This document shows, in pieces, positions 35,549 through 45,619 of a stretch of 64,000 bases of DNA. Both the position numbers and the translations under genes were made by a program. The stretch's first letter is position 1. Each line of letters starts with the position of its first letter. Below the pieces are notes generated by a model. That model was not told the DNA's origin, made no database searches, and was given only the letters and a program-made list of their open reading frames with translations. Source of the stretch: Marinobacterium_D sp050908845 (GTDB taxonomy: Bacteria; Pseudomonadota; Gammaproteobacteria; Pseudomonadales; Balneatricaceae); the NCBI RefSeq assembly GCF_050908845.1, contig NZ_CP194171.1, forward strand, positions 3,162,001 to 3,226,000, given 5' to 3'.

Positions 35549-36850
35549 TCACCCCGCCAACAGTTCAGGCAGCCACATGACGATGCCAGGAAAGATCATC
35601 AGCAGAACCGTAAACAACATCATGATAATTACGTAAGGAAGTGCACCCCGGGTGACATCGCTATACGGACCATCGTCAACGCGGACTCCGTGAACCACGA
35701 ACAGGTTCATGCCAATGGGTGGAGTGATCAGCGCGACTTCGCACATGATGACAATGAAGATACCGAACCAGACCGGGTCAATGCCGGCGGCAACGACGAT
35801 CGGGATGACGATCGGCACCGTCAGAACCAGCATCGACATGGCATCCATAAACGTGCCAAGCACGATGTAGAACAGCAGTAAGACCAACAGCAGAGAAAGC
35901 TGGTGCATTTCAAACGATGCGATCCACTGGGTTACCGCCTGCGCAGCGCCCGTCATTGAAATGGTTACATTGAGCAACAACGCGCATACCAGCACGATCA
36001 TCACCATACCGCTGGTTTTAGCCGCGTGGATCGAGCACTCGATCAGCAGATCGACGGTCAAACGCCGGTTAAGGGCCACAAAAACCAGGGCGATCATTAC
36101 ACCGATAGCGGCTGACTCGGTGGGTGTAGCCAGTCCGCCGTAGATAGAGCCCATCACCACACCGAAGATTACCAGCGGCGGTATCAGGTGCTTTGCCAGC
36201 CGCAGCTTCTCGGCGTAGGGCTTGTTTACAAGATCCGTCGCCTTACTGCCGGCATTGCCGTGAGCGATAAAGATGTAAGCCGAGAAACAAAGCGCCATCA
36301 AAATGCCTGGCACCACACCGGCGGCAAATAGCTGGCCCACGGACGTATTAGCGATGGAGCCGTACACAAGCAGGTTTATGCTCGGCGGGATCAGAATCCC
36401 CAGGGTGCCGCCGGCGGCCAGAGAACCCAGCGACGGACGGGGCTCATACTGATACTGCTTTAACGCAGGCAGCGCGATGGTACCCACCGTTGCCGCCGTT
36501 GCGACGGACGAACCGGAGGTCGCGGAAAACAGCGTGCAGGTAGCCACATTGGTATGCAGCAGACCACCCGGCAGACGCGCCAGCCACACGGCCATGGCGT
36601 CATACATGCGATCGGCAATACCACCACGCAGCAGCAGTTCGCCAAGCAGCATAAACAGAGGAATCGCCAGCATCGTGTGGCTATTGAGGCTGGACCAGAT
36701 AACACCGCCCATCATATCGACCAGCGGCATACCGTACATCAGGTAACCCCCGATCGCGCCAACGCTGATGATTGCGACCGCAACCGGAATGCTCAACAGC
36801 ATCAGCGCGAGCATGGCAGCAAAACCGAGCCCCACTATCATGATACTCAT
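35549..36850 (-). CDS. dctM: TRAP transporter large permease (DctM)
   Basis: A 433-residue inner-membrane protein with about 12 helices: GLGFAAMLALMLLSIPVAVAI, the family signature GEL(L)LRGGIADRMYDAMAVW, and STGSSVATAATVG / GGTLGILIPPSINLLVYG substrate-site segments. It forms the ion-coupled channel of a DctPQM transporter for a carboxylate-type solute. The ATG overlaps the dctQ stop by one base. Confidence 0.95.
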   Translation of the reverse strand: MSIMIVGLGFAAMLALMLLSIPVAVAIISVGAIGGYLMYGMPLVDMMGGVIWSSLNSHTMLAIPLFMLLGELLLRGGIADRMYDAMAVWLARLPGGLLHTNVATCTLFSATSGSSVATAATVGTIALPALKQYQYEPRPSLGSLAAGGTLGILIPPSINLLVYGSIANTSVGQLFAAGVVPGILMALCFSAYIFIAHGNAGSKATDLVNKPYAEKLRLAKHLIPPLVIFGVVMGSIYGGLATPTESAAIGVMIALVFVALNRRLTVDLLIECSIHAAKTSGMVMIVLVCALLLNVTISMTGAAQAVTQWIASFEMHQLSLLLVLLLFYIVLGTFMDAMSMLVLTVPIVIPIVVAAGIDPVWFGIFIVIMCEVALITPPIGMNLFVVHGVRVDDGPYSDVTRGALPYVIIMMLFTVLLMIFPGIVMWLPELLAG

Positions 36851-37416
36851 TACTCAAACCCCTCCCGCTTTTTCAGATCATCCAATTCCGCCTGCAGCTC
36901 CTGTTGCGCCGACACCGGCCCAAACTGGTTGATGAGCGCGGCCCAATCACGCTTGAGCAGTCTCGCGAGTGCCCTGAATGCGAGGATCACCGTCGCTGCA
37001 GGGAAAGTCAGCATGGCAACCAGCCAGATCACCTGGGGATAGATGAGTGGCGTCGCCCAAGGGGTTTGCGCGATCGACTTATAGGTGTGCGTATCCATAA
37101 CGGTTTGCACGGTGAAATAGAGGAAAAATATCGACAACAACGCCATGGACAGCGTCGCAGCCACGTTCAGCAAAGCCTGGGCTTTCTCGGGCATGCGACC
37201 AGTTAACTGATTGATCCGTATGTGCGAGTTGTCGATCAGTGCCAGGGTGAATGCAAGCGGAGCCGCGACGGCTATCGCATAGCCGCCCAGCTCATCGATG
37301 CCGCCGAGGGAAAAGGAGAACAATTTCCTTAGCAGCGTTTCCAGCGTAATAACCGCTGACAGCGAGAACAATATGACCCCGAACATGATGCCAAGCGTAC
37401 GAGCATAGGTATGCAT
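36850..37416 (-). CDS. dctQ: TRAP transporter small permease (DctQ)
   Basis: A 188-residue four-helix protein of the DctQ family (about helices 8-28, 45-65, 88-108, 130-152), with LGGIDELGGYAIAVAAPLAFTLALIDNSHIRINQL typical of the small subunit. It lies between dctP and dctM in the same operon, and its C-terminal tail is charged and cytoplasmic. Confidence 0.92.
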   Translation of the reverse strand: MHTYARTLGIMFGVILFSLSAVITLETLLRKLFSFSLGGIDELGGYAIAVAAPLAFTLALIDNSHIRINQLTGRMPEKAQALLNVAATLSMALLSIFFLYFTVQTVMDTHTYKSIAQTPWATPLIYPQVIWLVAMLTFPAATVILAFRALARLLKRDWAALINQFGPVSAQQELQAELDDLKKREGFE

Positions 37417-37438
37417 ATTCTCTTCCTCGACTCAGCGC

Positions 37439-38470
37439 TTAAAGGCCGAGCTCAGCACCGACAGTTTCACGCCAGACCGCTTCACAATCGGCGGCAACGG
37501 CGTTGCACTGTTCAGCCCAGACAGGCAGAGAGACTGCACTAACAGCCTGAGCCACTGTTTTCAGGTCAGCCTCTGAAACCGCAGCTTCGACCAGTGAATA
37601 GGGTTTACCGCGCTGGCAATCCGGATTACCGGTATTGCAGTGCATGGCATCCAGGTAGAGTTCTTCGGAGAAGGCCCAGATTTCCTCATTCAATTCACTG
37701 ATACCCGCAGCCAGCTTCTCCTGCTGCTCTGGTGTGAACTTGGACCAGGTCTTGGTGTTGATCGCATACCCGTTTACCGCCATCTGCAGTGCGATAGGCA
37801 GAACAGTAGTAGTGGCTTCCGGCCAGCCACCGGAGTTGGCCGATGCAGGACCGGTAATAGCGCAATCAACCACACCGCGCGCCAGAGACTGCTGGACCTC
37901 CCCGAATGGCATGGAGATGCCCGTCGCGCCCAGCTTGGCAACAAAGTTAGCCGCGCTTTGATCGCCGACACGCACCTTGAGTCCATCCAGGTCGCTCAAT
38001 CCCTGGATTGAGGGCTCGCAGAAAAGAACCTGGGGGCCCGCCGGCCATACACCCAGCAGCTTCGCATTGAACTGGGATTCCATACGATTACCGACGTAAC
38101 CGCTGAACGCATCCATATGTTTTTTACCGGCTTCGTAGCTGGTATTCAGACCGACCAGGTCCAGGCCGAGGATTGAAGGCTCATCACGGCTTACCTGCGG
38201 GCCGCGGATAGATACGATGTCGAACAGGCCTGACTTCAAGACCCGCAAACCGTCGGTATCGGGTATGCCAGCAACATCGACCGGCAGGTATTCCACCTTG
38301 ATATCGAGGCCGGTTTTCTCAGCCAGCTGTTCGAAAAAGGGCTGCTCTTTCTGTTGAGCGATAAGTCCAGAGCCTGAGGGCTGACCCAGAACACGCAGGT
38401 TGATCGTATCGGCCAGGGCTGCAGTAGGCAGAGCCAGGGCTGCCAGCGGTAGTATCAGTTTCTTCAGCAT
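37439..38470 (-). CDS. dctP: TRAP transporter solute-binding protein (DctP family)
   Basis: A 343-residue periplasmic receptor with signal peptide MLKKLILPLAALALPTAALA. The DctP fold shows in LSDLDGLKVRVGDQSAANFVAKLGATGISMPFGEVQQSLARGVVDCAITGPASANSGGWPE, containing the substrate-carboxylate Arg (KVRVGD) and the usual EVQQSLARGVVD. Four cysteines in the C-terminal third (CNTGNPDCQRG, CNAVAADCEAV) could form disulfides. First gene of the operon; the upstream gap holds RpiR operator candidates. Confidence 0.93.
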   Translation of the reverse strand: MLKKLILPLAALALPTAALADTINLRVLGQPSGSGLIAQQKEQPFFEQLAEKTGLDIKVEYLPVDVAGIPDTDGLRVLKSGLFDIVSIRGPQVSRDEPSILGLDLVGLNTSYEAGKKHMDAFSGYVGNRMESQFNAKLLGVWPAGPQVLFCEPSIQGLSDLDGLKVRVGDQSAANFVAKLGATGISMPFGEVQQSLARGVVDCAITGPASANSGGWPEATTTVLPIALQMAVNGYAINTKTWSKFTPEQQEKLAAGISELNEEIWAFSEELYLDAMHCNTGNPDCQRGKPYSLVEAAVSEADLKTVAQAVSAVSLPVWAEQCNAVAADCEAVWRETVGAELGL

Positions 38471-38536
38471 GAGATTGTCCTTTTTTATCGGTCAGTAAGA
38501 GTTTGGCTTATTCAGCGCACACCAAAAGGAATACAA

Positions 38537-38560
38537 GTTTCATACCAAATTCTATGAAAC
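38537..38560 (-). promoter_or_regulatory. RpiR-type operator candidate before dctP
   Basis: Perfect dyad GTTTCAT-N10-ATGAAAC, about 67 bp upstream of dctP. Further GTTTCA elements occur at 38565, 38627 and upstream of the regulator gene itself at 39544 (GTTTCATGAA), suggesting the RpiR protein encoded at 38680 binds here and autoregulates. Confidence 0.55.
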
Positions 38561-38679
38561 CACAGTTTCACAAATAGATACATAAAGTTAGCCTGGCTCA
38601 ACGCTAATCGCCACCAAGAAACCAGGGTTTCACGTGCTTAATTATGAGTCATTTATTTCTTACAGTGCACCGAAAGTGC

Positions 38680-39522
38680 TCACAATTCGTCCAGAACGTC
38701 GTTCAACGCTTCAATGCTGCGCAGGCGTGAGCGGCCCTTTGCACCGGCGGTTTCGATGCAACGCGAGATGATCAGGTGACAAAGCGCCATCACGGAGACA
38801 TGGTTAAACAGGGGCCCAGGTGCCAAAGTCTGGCAGCGGAGGTGCCATTCGGCACTTTTCTGAAAGGCAACGCTTTCATCGGTGATATAAAGCAGCCGGG
38901 ACTTCTGCTTGTTTATCTGCTCAATGAGTGGATCGATCTGGGTGACACGGCGACGCAGGCCAAAAACGATCACCACGTCATCCTTAGACATGCTGACCAG
39001 ATGCTCACCAAGAGTCTGGCCGGCCCCGGGTATCGCCACGACCTCCTCAATAACCTGGGTGAGCTGCCATTGCAGGTAAACAGCAAAGGCAGAACTGGCC
39101 CTGAAGCCGATAACCCAGACTTTACGGGCGCCAAGAATAGCCTCGGCAATGGAGTTCGCCTGCGACTCACCAACGGAGATAAAGGTGTTTTCGAGGTTCT
39201 GGATACTTTGCGTGACATGGGCGCTAACCGACTGCCCATCGTCGGAATCGGAGGCTGCAGCCAGAAACAGCCGGGACCCGCTCTGCCGCTCTGCCCTTGC
39301 GTGGCGCCGGGCCTCTTCGTAGTTTTCATATCCAAGACGTTGAATAAATCGCGATACCGTGGCCTTAGACACATGGGCCAGAGCAGCAAGCTCCTGGGCA
39401 GAATAACTGGCGACTTCACCAGGGAAATCACAGACGAAGTCACCGAGGCGACGCTCGGCAGGATGCAGTTCCGGAAGAATCGCTCGGACCCGCGAGAGGA
39501 AGGACTGTTCTTTTGGACTCAC
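38680..39522 (-). CDS. MurR/RpiR-family transcriptional regulator
   Basis: A 280-residue regulator with an N-terminal HTH_6 domain (about 15-85; SYSAQELAALAHVSKATVSRFIQRLGYENYEEARRHAR) and a SIS domain (about 125-265; ARKVWVIGFRASSAFAVYLQWQLTQV and DVVIVFGLRRRVTQIDPLIEQINKQ). SIS domains often sense sugar phosphates, but RpiR proteins next to TRAP operons can sense other ligands. It lies upstream of dctPQM in the same direction with a 209-bp gap carrying GTTTCA repeats. Confidence 0.9.
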   Translation of the reverse strand: MSPKEQSFLSRVRAILPELHPAERRLGDFVCDFPGEVASYSAQELAALAHVSKATVSRFIQRLGYENYEEARRHARAERQSGSRLFLAAASDSDDGQSVSAHVTQSIQNLENTFISVGESQANSIAEAILGARKVWVIGFRASSAFAVYLQWQLTQVIEEVVAIPGAGQTLGEHLVSMSKDDVVIVFGLRRRVTQIDPLIEQINKQKSRLLYITDESVAFQKSAEWHLRCQTLAPGPLFNHVSVMALCHLIISRCIETAGAKGRSRLRSIEALNDVLDEL

Positions 39523-39654
39523 GACACACCTTAAGAAATCAGAGTTTCATGAAGTATGGTCATGTTAGGTATCGAAGCGCAACAGCCTGCTGCTGAAACA
39601 GGACTGTGAGGGGGCCCGGCCAGACTAGCCCGCGCTACCTTTAGGTTCTAAAAG

Positions 39655-40587
39655 TCAGTCACCCTCGTTAAAGTTCGATGTCCTACCCGCCGCCGTCTCG
39701 TCGAGATCAAGGAAGAAACGCTTCAGCCGTTCCGCTAAATCGGTCACGTCCGGCCGCTCAAGATTGCGCTTGGGCATCCACAGCGCGATATCCCGGCGCG
39801 GCAACAGGGTATCGACATCCAGCAGATGATCATCACCGACGCGGCCGGAGAGCAGGGTAAGCCGCTTTGGCAGGGCCACCATGATATCGCTGGTCTGCAA
39901 CAGCGAGATAACCATGTCGATGCCACCGGTAAAGATCATCTGCGCCGGGCTACTGAAGCGCGCTGAATCCAGCGCCTCATAGATCCCGGAGCTGGCGCCG
40001 GACTGTATCCAGTGCTGCGACCTCAGCGTTTCCGGCTGAATCAGCGACTTATCTCCATAGAAAGGAGAGTCCACACCGGCAAAGATGCCAATTTCATCGT
40101 GGAAGATGATCTGCCGTTGAAGGTCCTCCTGGACCACATCGATATTGGCCGGAGTCAGCACCAGGTCCAGATCCCCCTCGTGCATCTGCCGGATCAGGGT
40201 CGAAGCGGTGGCTGTGACAAAGTGGACCACCGAACGGCTGTCGGCAATCGCTTCAGGAAAGAAACCGTTGATCGCTCCCAGAGCAAGCAGCGGCCCCACA
40301 CCAACCCGGACTTCCCCTCCGAGCCCCTGCCGCCACTGTTCTATCAGGGTGCGTGTGTGCTCGGCATAGTCATTGATACGCTCACCGACCTCCGCCAGGC
40401 GGGATCCGATATCGGTTGGCCGCACACCGTTGGCGGTTCGCACCAGAACGGGACCACCCACCTGGTTCTCGATGACCTGAACGGCGCGGGTCAGTGTCGG
40501 CTGTGTGACGTTGAGGCGTTCAGCGGCGCGACTTAGCGAACCACACTTCACGATGACTGAGAGCTGTTTGAGTAAACGCGGATCCAT
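39655..40587 (-). CDS. LysR-family transcriptional regulator
   Basis: A 310-residue regulator with N-terminal winged HTH (LLKQLSVIVKCGSLSRAAERLNVTQPTLTRAVQVIENQVGGPVLVR) and a LysR substrate domain. It is divergent from the TAXI-TRAP/sulfatase genes across a 114-bp AT-rich gap that should hold both promoters, so it is the natural regulator of that set. Ligand unknown. Confidence 0.9.
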   Translation of the reverse strand: MDPRLLKQLSVIVKCGSLSRAAERLNVTQPTLTRAVQVIENQVGGPVLVRTANGVRPTDIGSRLAEVGERINDYAEHTRTLIEQWRQGLGGEVRVGVGPLLALGAINGFFPEAIADSRSVVHFVTATASTLIRQMHEGDLDLVLTPANIDVVQEDLQRQIIFHDEIGIFAGVDSPFYGDKSLIQPETLRSQHWIQSGASSGIYEALDSARFSSPAQMIFTGGIDMVISLLQTSDIMVALPKRLTLLSGRVGDDHLLDVDTLLPRRDIALWMPKRNLERPDVTDLAERLKRFFLDLDETAAGRTSNFNEGD

Positions 40588-40701
40588 CTATTCTTTTTTG
40601 TATACCTACCCACTAAAAAACAATTTCATTTATACCCTTCAATACTTCTATCATCAAACTACAATCTATTCATATAAAAACGATAACAAGAGGAATGCAC
40701 A

Positions 40702-41703
40702 GTGAACCTCATCAAAAGAACAGTCATTGCTGGCGCCCTTTCCATCTCAGCTTTTGCCGCTCAGGCACAATCTCTTAGCTTCGAAGGAGCCGGCTCCGCC
40801 TCCCTGACCGGAATCGTTCCCCAATCTATCGCCCCTTATGCCGCACAGGAAGGTGTAAGCCTGCAGGTGGTCCTTGGCCAGTCCCTGACCAAGTCGATCA
40901 TCAAGGTAGCCGCTGGCAGGCTGGATCTTGCCGTTGCCCCCCCACCGGCTATCAATGCCATGAAAAAAGGGGTTGGCCCGTACAAGAACACAGCTGAGCA
41001 GGCCAAAAAGCTTTCTGGCAACCTGCGCGCACTGTTCGGCTTCTCTGCCAGCGTCATGCACTCCATTGTCTGGGCTGACTCAGATATCCAAGACTGGAAG
41101 GATATCAAGGACAAGCGTGTATTTATCGGCCCGCCGGCCGGTGCAGCCGCTGGCCAGACAGCAGGCATGCTCGAGCAGGCTACCGGTGGCTACAAGGCTG
41201 GCACCGACTACGAAGGTGTAAAAATCCCCTGGGGCTCCGCCATGCAGGCGTTCCAGGATGGCCAGTTCGATCTGTACGTGGGCTTCTACCCGATTGGCGC
41301 CCAGTCTCTGAACGAACTGAGCCTGCAGCGCCCGATTCGTATCCTCTCTATCGGTGAAGATGTTCTCGCCTCCAAAGCCTGGGCAGACTATGCCGCCGAC
41401 CAGGTGATCGGTGAAGCAACCATCCCGCCTAACACCTACTCCGGCCAGGTTAACGGCGACCAGGAAATTCATACTGGCACCACGCTGATGAGCATCGTCG
41501 CCAATGCCAAGATGGATGACGATACTGCCTACAAGGTAACCAAGGCGTTCTGGGAAAACCTCGACACCATGAAGCAGGCTAACGCGCTGATGAAACAGAT
41601 CGACGCCAGTCAACCCTTTACCGGTGTAAACGTACCGCTGCACCCCGGTGCCGTGCGTTACTACCAGGAAAAAGGGATCGAGGTCCCCGAAAACCTGCTC
41701 TAA
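40702..41703 (+). CDS. TAXI-family TRAP solute-binding protein
   Basis: A 333-residue periplasmic receptor with signal peptide MNLIKRTVIAGALSISAFAAQA. TAXI hallmarks are SFEGAGSASLTGIVPQSIAPYAAQ, KDIKDKRVFIGPPAGAAAGQTAGMLEQATGG and a C-terminal HPGAVRYYQEKGI. The start is a GTG with GAGGAATG upstream. It is followed by its permease after 69 bp. Confidence 0.92.
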   Translation: MNLIKRTVIAGALSISAFAAQAQSLSFEGAGSASLTGIVPQSIAPYAAQEGVSLQVVLGQSLTKSIIKVAAGRLDLAVAPPPAINAMKKGVGPYKNTAEQAKKLSGNLRALFGFSASVMHSIVWADSDIQDWKDIKDKRVFIGPPAGAAAGQTAGMLEQATGGYKAGTDYEGVKIPWGSAMQAFQDGQFDLYVGFYPIGAQSLNELSLQRPIRILSIGEDVLASKAWADYAADQVIGEATIPPNTYSGQVNGDQEIHTGTTLMSIVANAKMDDDTAYKVTKAFWENLDTMKQANALMKQIDASQPFTGVNVPLHPGAVRYYQEKGIEVPENLL

Positions 41704-41772
41704 CTGCGCCCCTTTCCGAGCGTCAAGGCCGGCGGCCCCGCCGGCCCGTCTCAATCAAGTCTCAGGTGCCCC

Positions 41773-43704
41773 ATGCTTTCCAATAACTATTCCCGTTTCA
41801 GCTTCCTGGTCGGACTGGTTATCGCGTTGATTGGTCTTGGCAATGTGCTGCCGACCTTTGACGTGCTGCCACGTATTGGCCCCTTCCCGATCGAATGGTA
41901 TCGACCGCTGTTCTTCTGGCTTTGCATTATGGCATTTCTGGCCCATCGACTGGTCAAGCAGCATCGCCCTCTCGACCTGGTGGTGTTTGCCATAACCGCT
42001 GGGCTGGCTGCCTATATCTGCTGGGATAGCTACCGTATCGGTCAGGTGCTGATCAACGATATTTTCTTCTTCGGCCCGCGTGAAGGGATCATTGCGACCA
42101 TCGCCGCCGCACTGACGATCTATATCTGCTGGAAGCAATGGGGCGCCCCGATCGCCATCCTCGGTATCTGCGCCTTCCTGTATCTGGCCACCGGCCAGTA
42201 CTGGCCAGGCGTCTTTGCCACAGTACCGGCAGACATCAGCGAAACACTGGCCGCCAACCTCTGGTACAGCATCGACCAGGGCATCCTCGGCTCGATCCTG
42301 GGTATCGTGCTGACCACGGTTCTGCCCTTTATCATTCTGGGTGCGGTACTTGAAGGCGCAGGCGCGGGTAATTCCATGATCCGCATCGCGTTCTATTCCA
42401 TGCGCCGCTATCGCGGTGGTCCGGCCTATGCCGCCATCTCGGCATCGGCCCTGTTCGGTACCGTATCAGGCAGCGCCGTTGCCAACGTAGTGGGTACCGG
42501 TGTGGTTACCATTCCGATGATCCGCCGTCGCGGCTTCTCTGCCAACTTTGCCGGCGCCGTGGAAGCTTCTGCATCCACCGGTGGACAGATCCTGCCCCCG
42601 ATCATGGGTGCAGCCGCACTGGTTATGGCTGATATCGTTGGTGTCAGCTACCTCTCGGTTATCACCGCCGTGCTCGTGCCGGCACTGGCTTACTACGCCA
42701 GCCTGTTCATGTCGGTGTACTTCGAGGCACAGCGCCTGGGTATCACCGCCAAAGAAGACGAGGAAGTGGTAAAACCGGAATCTCAGGACTGGCTTAACCT
42801 GATCCTGGTATTCGGCCCGATCTTCCTGATCGTGTGGCTGCTGGCCAGCGGCATGTCACCGGCCGGTGCATCGATTTCAGCCATCCTGCTGCTGTTCCCG
42901 CTCAGCCTGATCAACCCGGAGATCCGCCAAAAGCCGGTGAAACTGATCAAGGCACTGGCTTCCGGCGGCCATACGGTCGCGCAGTTAACCATCGCCATCG
43001 CTATTGTCGGCATTGTTGTTGCGACACTGGAAGCCACCGGTATTCCGTCCAAGCTCGCCGTCCTGCTGACCAGCGCTGCCGGGTCGTCACTGATCTTTGC
43101 GCTGATTATCGCCGCCATCGGCTGCGTGATACTCGGCATGGGTATGCCGACTCTGCCGGCCTATATCGCCATCATCAGCGTCATGGGCACCACACTGCAG
43201 CAGCTCGGTCTGGACCTGCTCTCTGCGCACATGTTCGTGTTCTTCTTCGGCGTGGCATCGGTGATCACACCGCCGGTGGCGATTGCGGCCTATGCAGCGG
43301 CCTCGATCTCCGGAGGTAAACCGATCGCAACAGCCGTCGAGAGCTCACGCATCGGCGCCATGATCTTCCTGATCCCCTTCGCCTTTGCCCTGGATCCGGC
43401 GCTGCTGCTGGGCACCGAGTCGAGCGCAGATGTCAGCTTTCTGCACCTGGCTCTTTCGCTCATCAGCCTGATCGGCGCCATCTACCTGGCCGCAAGTTCA
43501 CTGATCGGCTTCGACCGCGTCAAACTCTCTGCCGTTGAACGCCTGGCACTGTTCGGACTGGCCCTGGCCCTGCTGTCTCCCTTTGTTGCCGCCAAACTTG
43601 TTGCACTGGCAATCGGTACTGCGCTGGTGATGCGACGCGTCCTGGCTGCAAAGACAGCACCGGAGAACAACTCGGTCGCCGCGCCTAAGACGAAGGAGAT
43701 CTAA
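41773..43704 (+). CDS. TRAP 4TM/12TM fused permease
   Basis: A 643-residue membrane protein that joins a DctQ-like four-helix N-terminus (about 1-150) to a DctM-like domain (about 170-600), the standard partner of TAXI receptors. ASALFGTVSGSAVANVVGTGVVTIPMIRRRGF, GGQILPPIMGAAALVMADI and GMGMPTLPAYIAI are the family signatures. Stop and sulfatase ATG nearly abut, so the genes are coupled. Confidence 0.93.
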   Translation: MLSNNYSRFSFLVGLVIALIGLGNVLPTFDVLPRIGPFPIEWYRPLFFWLCIMAFLAHRLVKQHRPLDLVVFAITAGLAAYICWDSYRIGQVLINDIFFFGPREGIIATIAAALTIYICWKQWGAPIAILGICAFLYLATGQYWPGVFATVPADISETLAANLWYSIDQGILGSILGIVLTTVLPFIILGAVLEGAGAGNSMIRIAFYSMRRYRGGPAYAAISASALFGTVSGSAVANVVGTGVVTIPMIRRRGFSANFAGAVEASASTGGQILPPIMGAAALVMADIVGVSYLSVITAVLVPALAYYASLFMSVYFEAQRLGITAKEDEEVVKPESQDWLNLILVFGPIFLIVWLLASGMSPAGASISAILLLFPLSLINPEIRQKPVKLIKALASGGHTVAQLTIAIAIVGIVVATLEATGIPSKLAVLLTSAAGSSLIFALIIAAIGCVILGMGMPTLPAYIAIISVMGTTLQQLGLDLLSAHMFVFFFGVASVITPPVAIAAYAAASISGGKPIATAVESSRIGAMIFLIPFAFALDPALLLGTESSADVSFLHLALSLISLIGAIYLAASSLIGFDRVKLSAVERLALFGLALALLSPFVAAKLVALAIGTALVMRRVLAAKTAPENNSVAAPKTKEI

Positions 43705-43705
43705 A

Positions 43706-45274
43706 GTGAATCGCAAGCCAAACTTTGTGATGATCGTGTCCGACCAGCAGCGCGCCGACTGGCTGGGCTGCTACGGACACCCGGTGCTGAACACACCGCA
43801 TATCGACCAGCTGGCCGCCGAAGGTATCCGCTTTGAGGAGTTCCACACCGCCTCCCCGGTCTGTATGCCCAACCGTGCCAGCATCCTCACCGGACGCTTT
43901 CCCAGTGTGCACGGCCTGAAATATAACGGCTGCGCCCTGTCCAGCCGCGCCAACACCTTTGTCGAGGTGCTGAGCAAATCGGGCTACAACACCGCTGCGG
44001 TCGGCAAGAGCCATCTGCAGCCGTTTACCTCCAACGATGCCCCCTTCGGGCCGGCACTGGAGAAAAAATACAACGGCCCCATCGCCGAAGCCTGGAAGGA
44101 CGATTACAAGCCTTACGTGCATGAGGAACCGAGCCAGTACGACGGGCCGGGACGCTACGACTTCCCGACCCCGTATTACGGTTTCGACTATATCGACATG
44201 GTCACCGACCACGGTGACCGGGCCGGCGGCCATTACCTGCAGTGGTTGCGCGAACAGACCCCGGACTGGGAACGTCTGCGCGACCCGAAGGAGCAGTACG
44301 AGCACAGCTATACCTGCCCTCAGGCAAAGCGAACCAAGATGCCCGAGGAGATCTATCCGACCCGCTACATCGAAAACCAGGCGGTGGAATGGATCAACGA
44401 GAAAGCCGATCCGGACGAGCCGTTCTTCCTGTTCGTCTCCTTCCCGGATCCGCACCACCCGTTCAACCCGCCGGGCAAATACTGGGACAGGTACAAGCCG
44501 GAGCAGTTTGATCTGGAAGTCAGGGCAGACGACCTGGAAGGACCGACACCGCTGCTGGACTTTGCCCGCGAGCGCCTGGAAAAAGGTGAGTACCCGAATA
44601 CACCCCAGGAAGCCTTTGCCGCCACCGAAGAACACATCAAGGAAGCGATGGCACTGACCGGCGGCATGATCGACATGATCGACGACGCTGTCGGCAGCAT
44701 CGCGGCCGCGCTCAAGGCCAAGGGTCTGGATGAGAACACGGTGATCATCTACACCGCCGACCATGGTGACTACCTGGGCGATGCCAACATGCTGCTGAAA
44801 GGCCCATGGATGCGTAAATCGATCCATCGCGTGCCGTTCATCTGGCGCGACCCGGGCGAAAAGGCAGGCACAGCCACCGACCAGCTGGGCAGCGCCATCG
44901 ATATCGGCCCCACCATCCTGGCCCGCGCCGGCATCAGCCCCTACTTCGGTATTCAGGGGCGCGACCTGCTGGCAGACGTTGCCAGCGGTGACGGCCGCAA
45001 GCAGCTGCTGATCGAGCACAACGACAACGTGCCGCGCATGGGCCTGAAACGGGCATCACGCAGCCGTACCCTGTATTCGCACGACTGGCGCCTGACCCTT
45101 TACCCCGGCGAGGACTGGGGTGAGCTCTACCACACGGCGAAAGATCCATTACACCTTAAAAACCTTTGGGCTGATCCCGAATATCAGCTGAAGAAAGGTG
45201 AACTTATGGAGCAGTTGGCCCTGGAGATCACGGCCACGATGGATGAAAGTCCACGTGCCATTCGACGGGCCTAG
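43706..45274 (+). CDS. cytoplasmic type I sulfatase
   Basis: A 522-residue sulfatase/phosphonate-monoester-hydrolase superfamily enzyme. The formylglycine precursor is C53 in SPVCMPNRASILTGR (C-x-P-x-R); metal ligands are in MIVSDQQRADW (Asp13) and YTADHGDYLGD (about 349-359). There is no signal peptide, as in choline sulfatase and PMH-like enzymes, so it acts on imported substrate and needs a formylglycine-generating enzyme encoded elsewhere. The start lies one base after the permease stop. The substrate is probably the organosulfate imported by the TAXI system; identity unknown. Confidence 0.9.
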   Translation: MNRKPNFVMIVSDQQRADWLGCYGHPVLNTPHIDQLAAEGIRFEEFHTASPVCMPNRASILTGRFPSVHGLKYNGCALSSRANTFVEVLSKSGYNTAAVGKSHLQPFTSNDAPFGPALEKKYNGPIAEAWKDDYKPYVHEEPSQYDGPGRYDFPTPYYGFDYIDMVTDHGDRAGGHYLQWLREQTPDWERLRDPKEQYEHSYTCPQAKRTKMPEEIYPTRYIENQAVEWINEKADPDEPFFLFVSFPDPHHPFNPPGKYWDRYKPEQFDLEVRADDLEGPTPLLDFARERLEKGEYPNTPQEAFAATEEHIKEAMALTGGMIDMIDDAVGSIAAALKAKGLDENTVIIYTADHGDYLGDANMLLKGPWMRKSIHRVPFIWRDPGEKAGTATDQLGSAIDIGPTILARAGISPYFGIQGRDLLADVASGDGRKQLLIEHNDNVPRMGLKRASRSRTLYSHDWRLTLYPGEDWGELYHTAKDPLHLKNLWADPEYQLKKGELMEQLALEITATMDESPRAIRRA

Positions 45275-45301
45275 GGAAGCAATTCCCGAAGACAGGAAGT
45301 C

Positions 45302-45348
45302 AGGAAGACGGACCGCTTCCCCCCTTCACGGCCCGTCTTCCTCTTTTT
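45302..45348 (+). terminator. Rho-independent terminator of the sulfatase gene
   Basis: A 10-bp stem AGGAAGACGG (45302-45311) with CCGTCTTCCT (45333-45342), extendable by CCG/CGG, and a CTTTTT tail, 28 bp after the stop. From here to 45619 I see no further gene; the stretch is AT-rich toward its end and should hold the porin promoter. Confidence 0.85.
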
Positions 45349-45619
45349 GCTCAAAACCCGGTGCAGGGAATATCAGCGCCGGGAACATGTTGCAGAGGCG
45401 AGAATTAAACACACCTAATCCTAGCTCTCTGGCAGATAAAGAAAGCAACTGAAGGATCAGATCTGGCTCTCCATTCACCGGGATGGATAGGGCGTTTGCG
45501 CACCTAAAACGGCCCGAACGAAAAGCAAAAAACTTTTGCAAGACGATATTAATCGGCAACCCAAAACACAGAAGCATTAACGCTGCTTCGGTTAATAAAA
45601 CTAAAAAGGTAGTACTGAT

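Noticed and set aside
43685..45019. 444-codon frame opposite the sulfatase gene
   Set aside because: Shadow of an intact sulfatase with all catalytic residues; no start signals.
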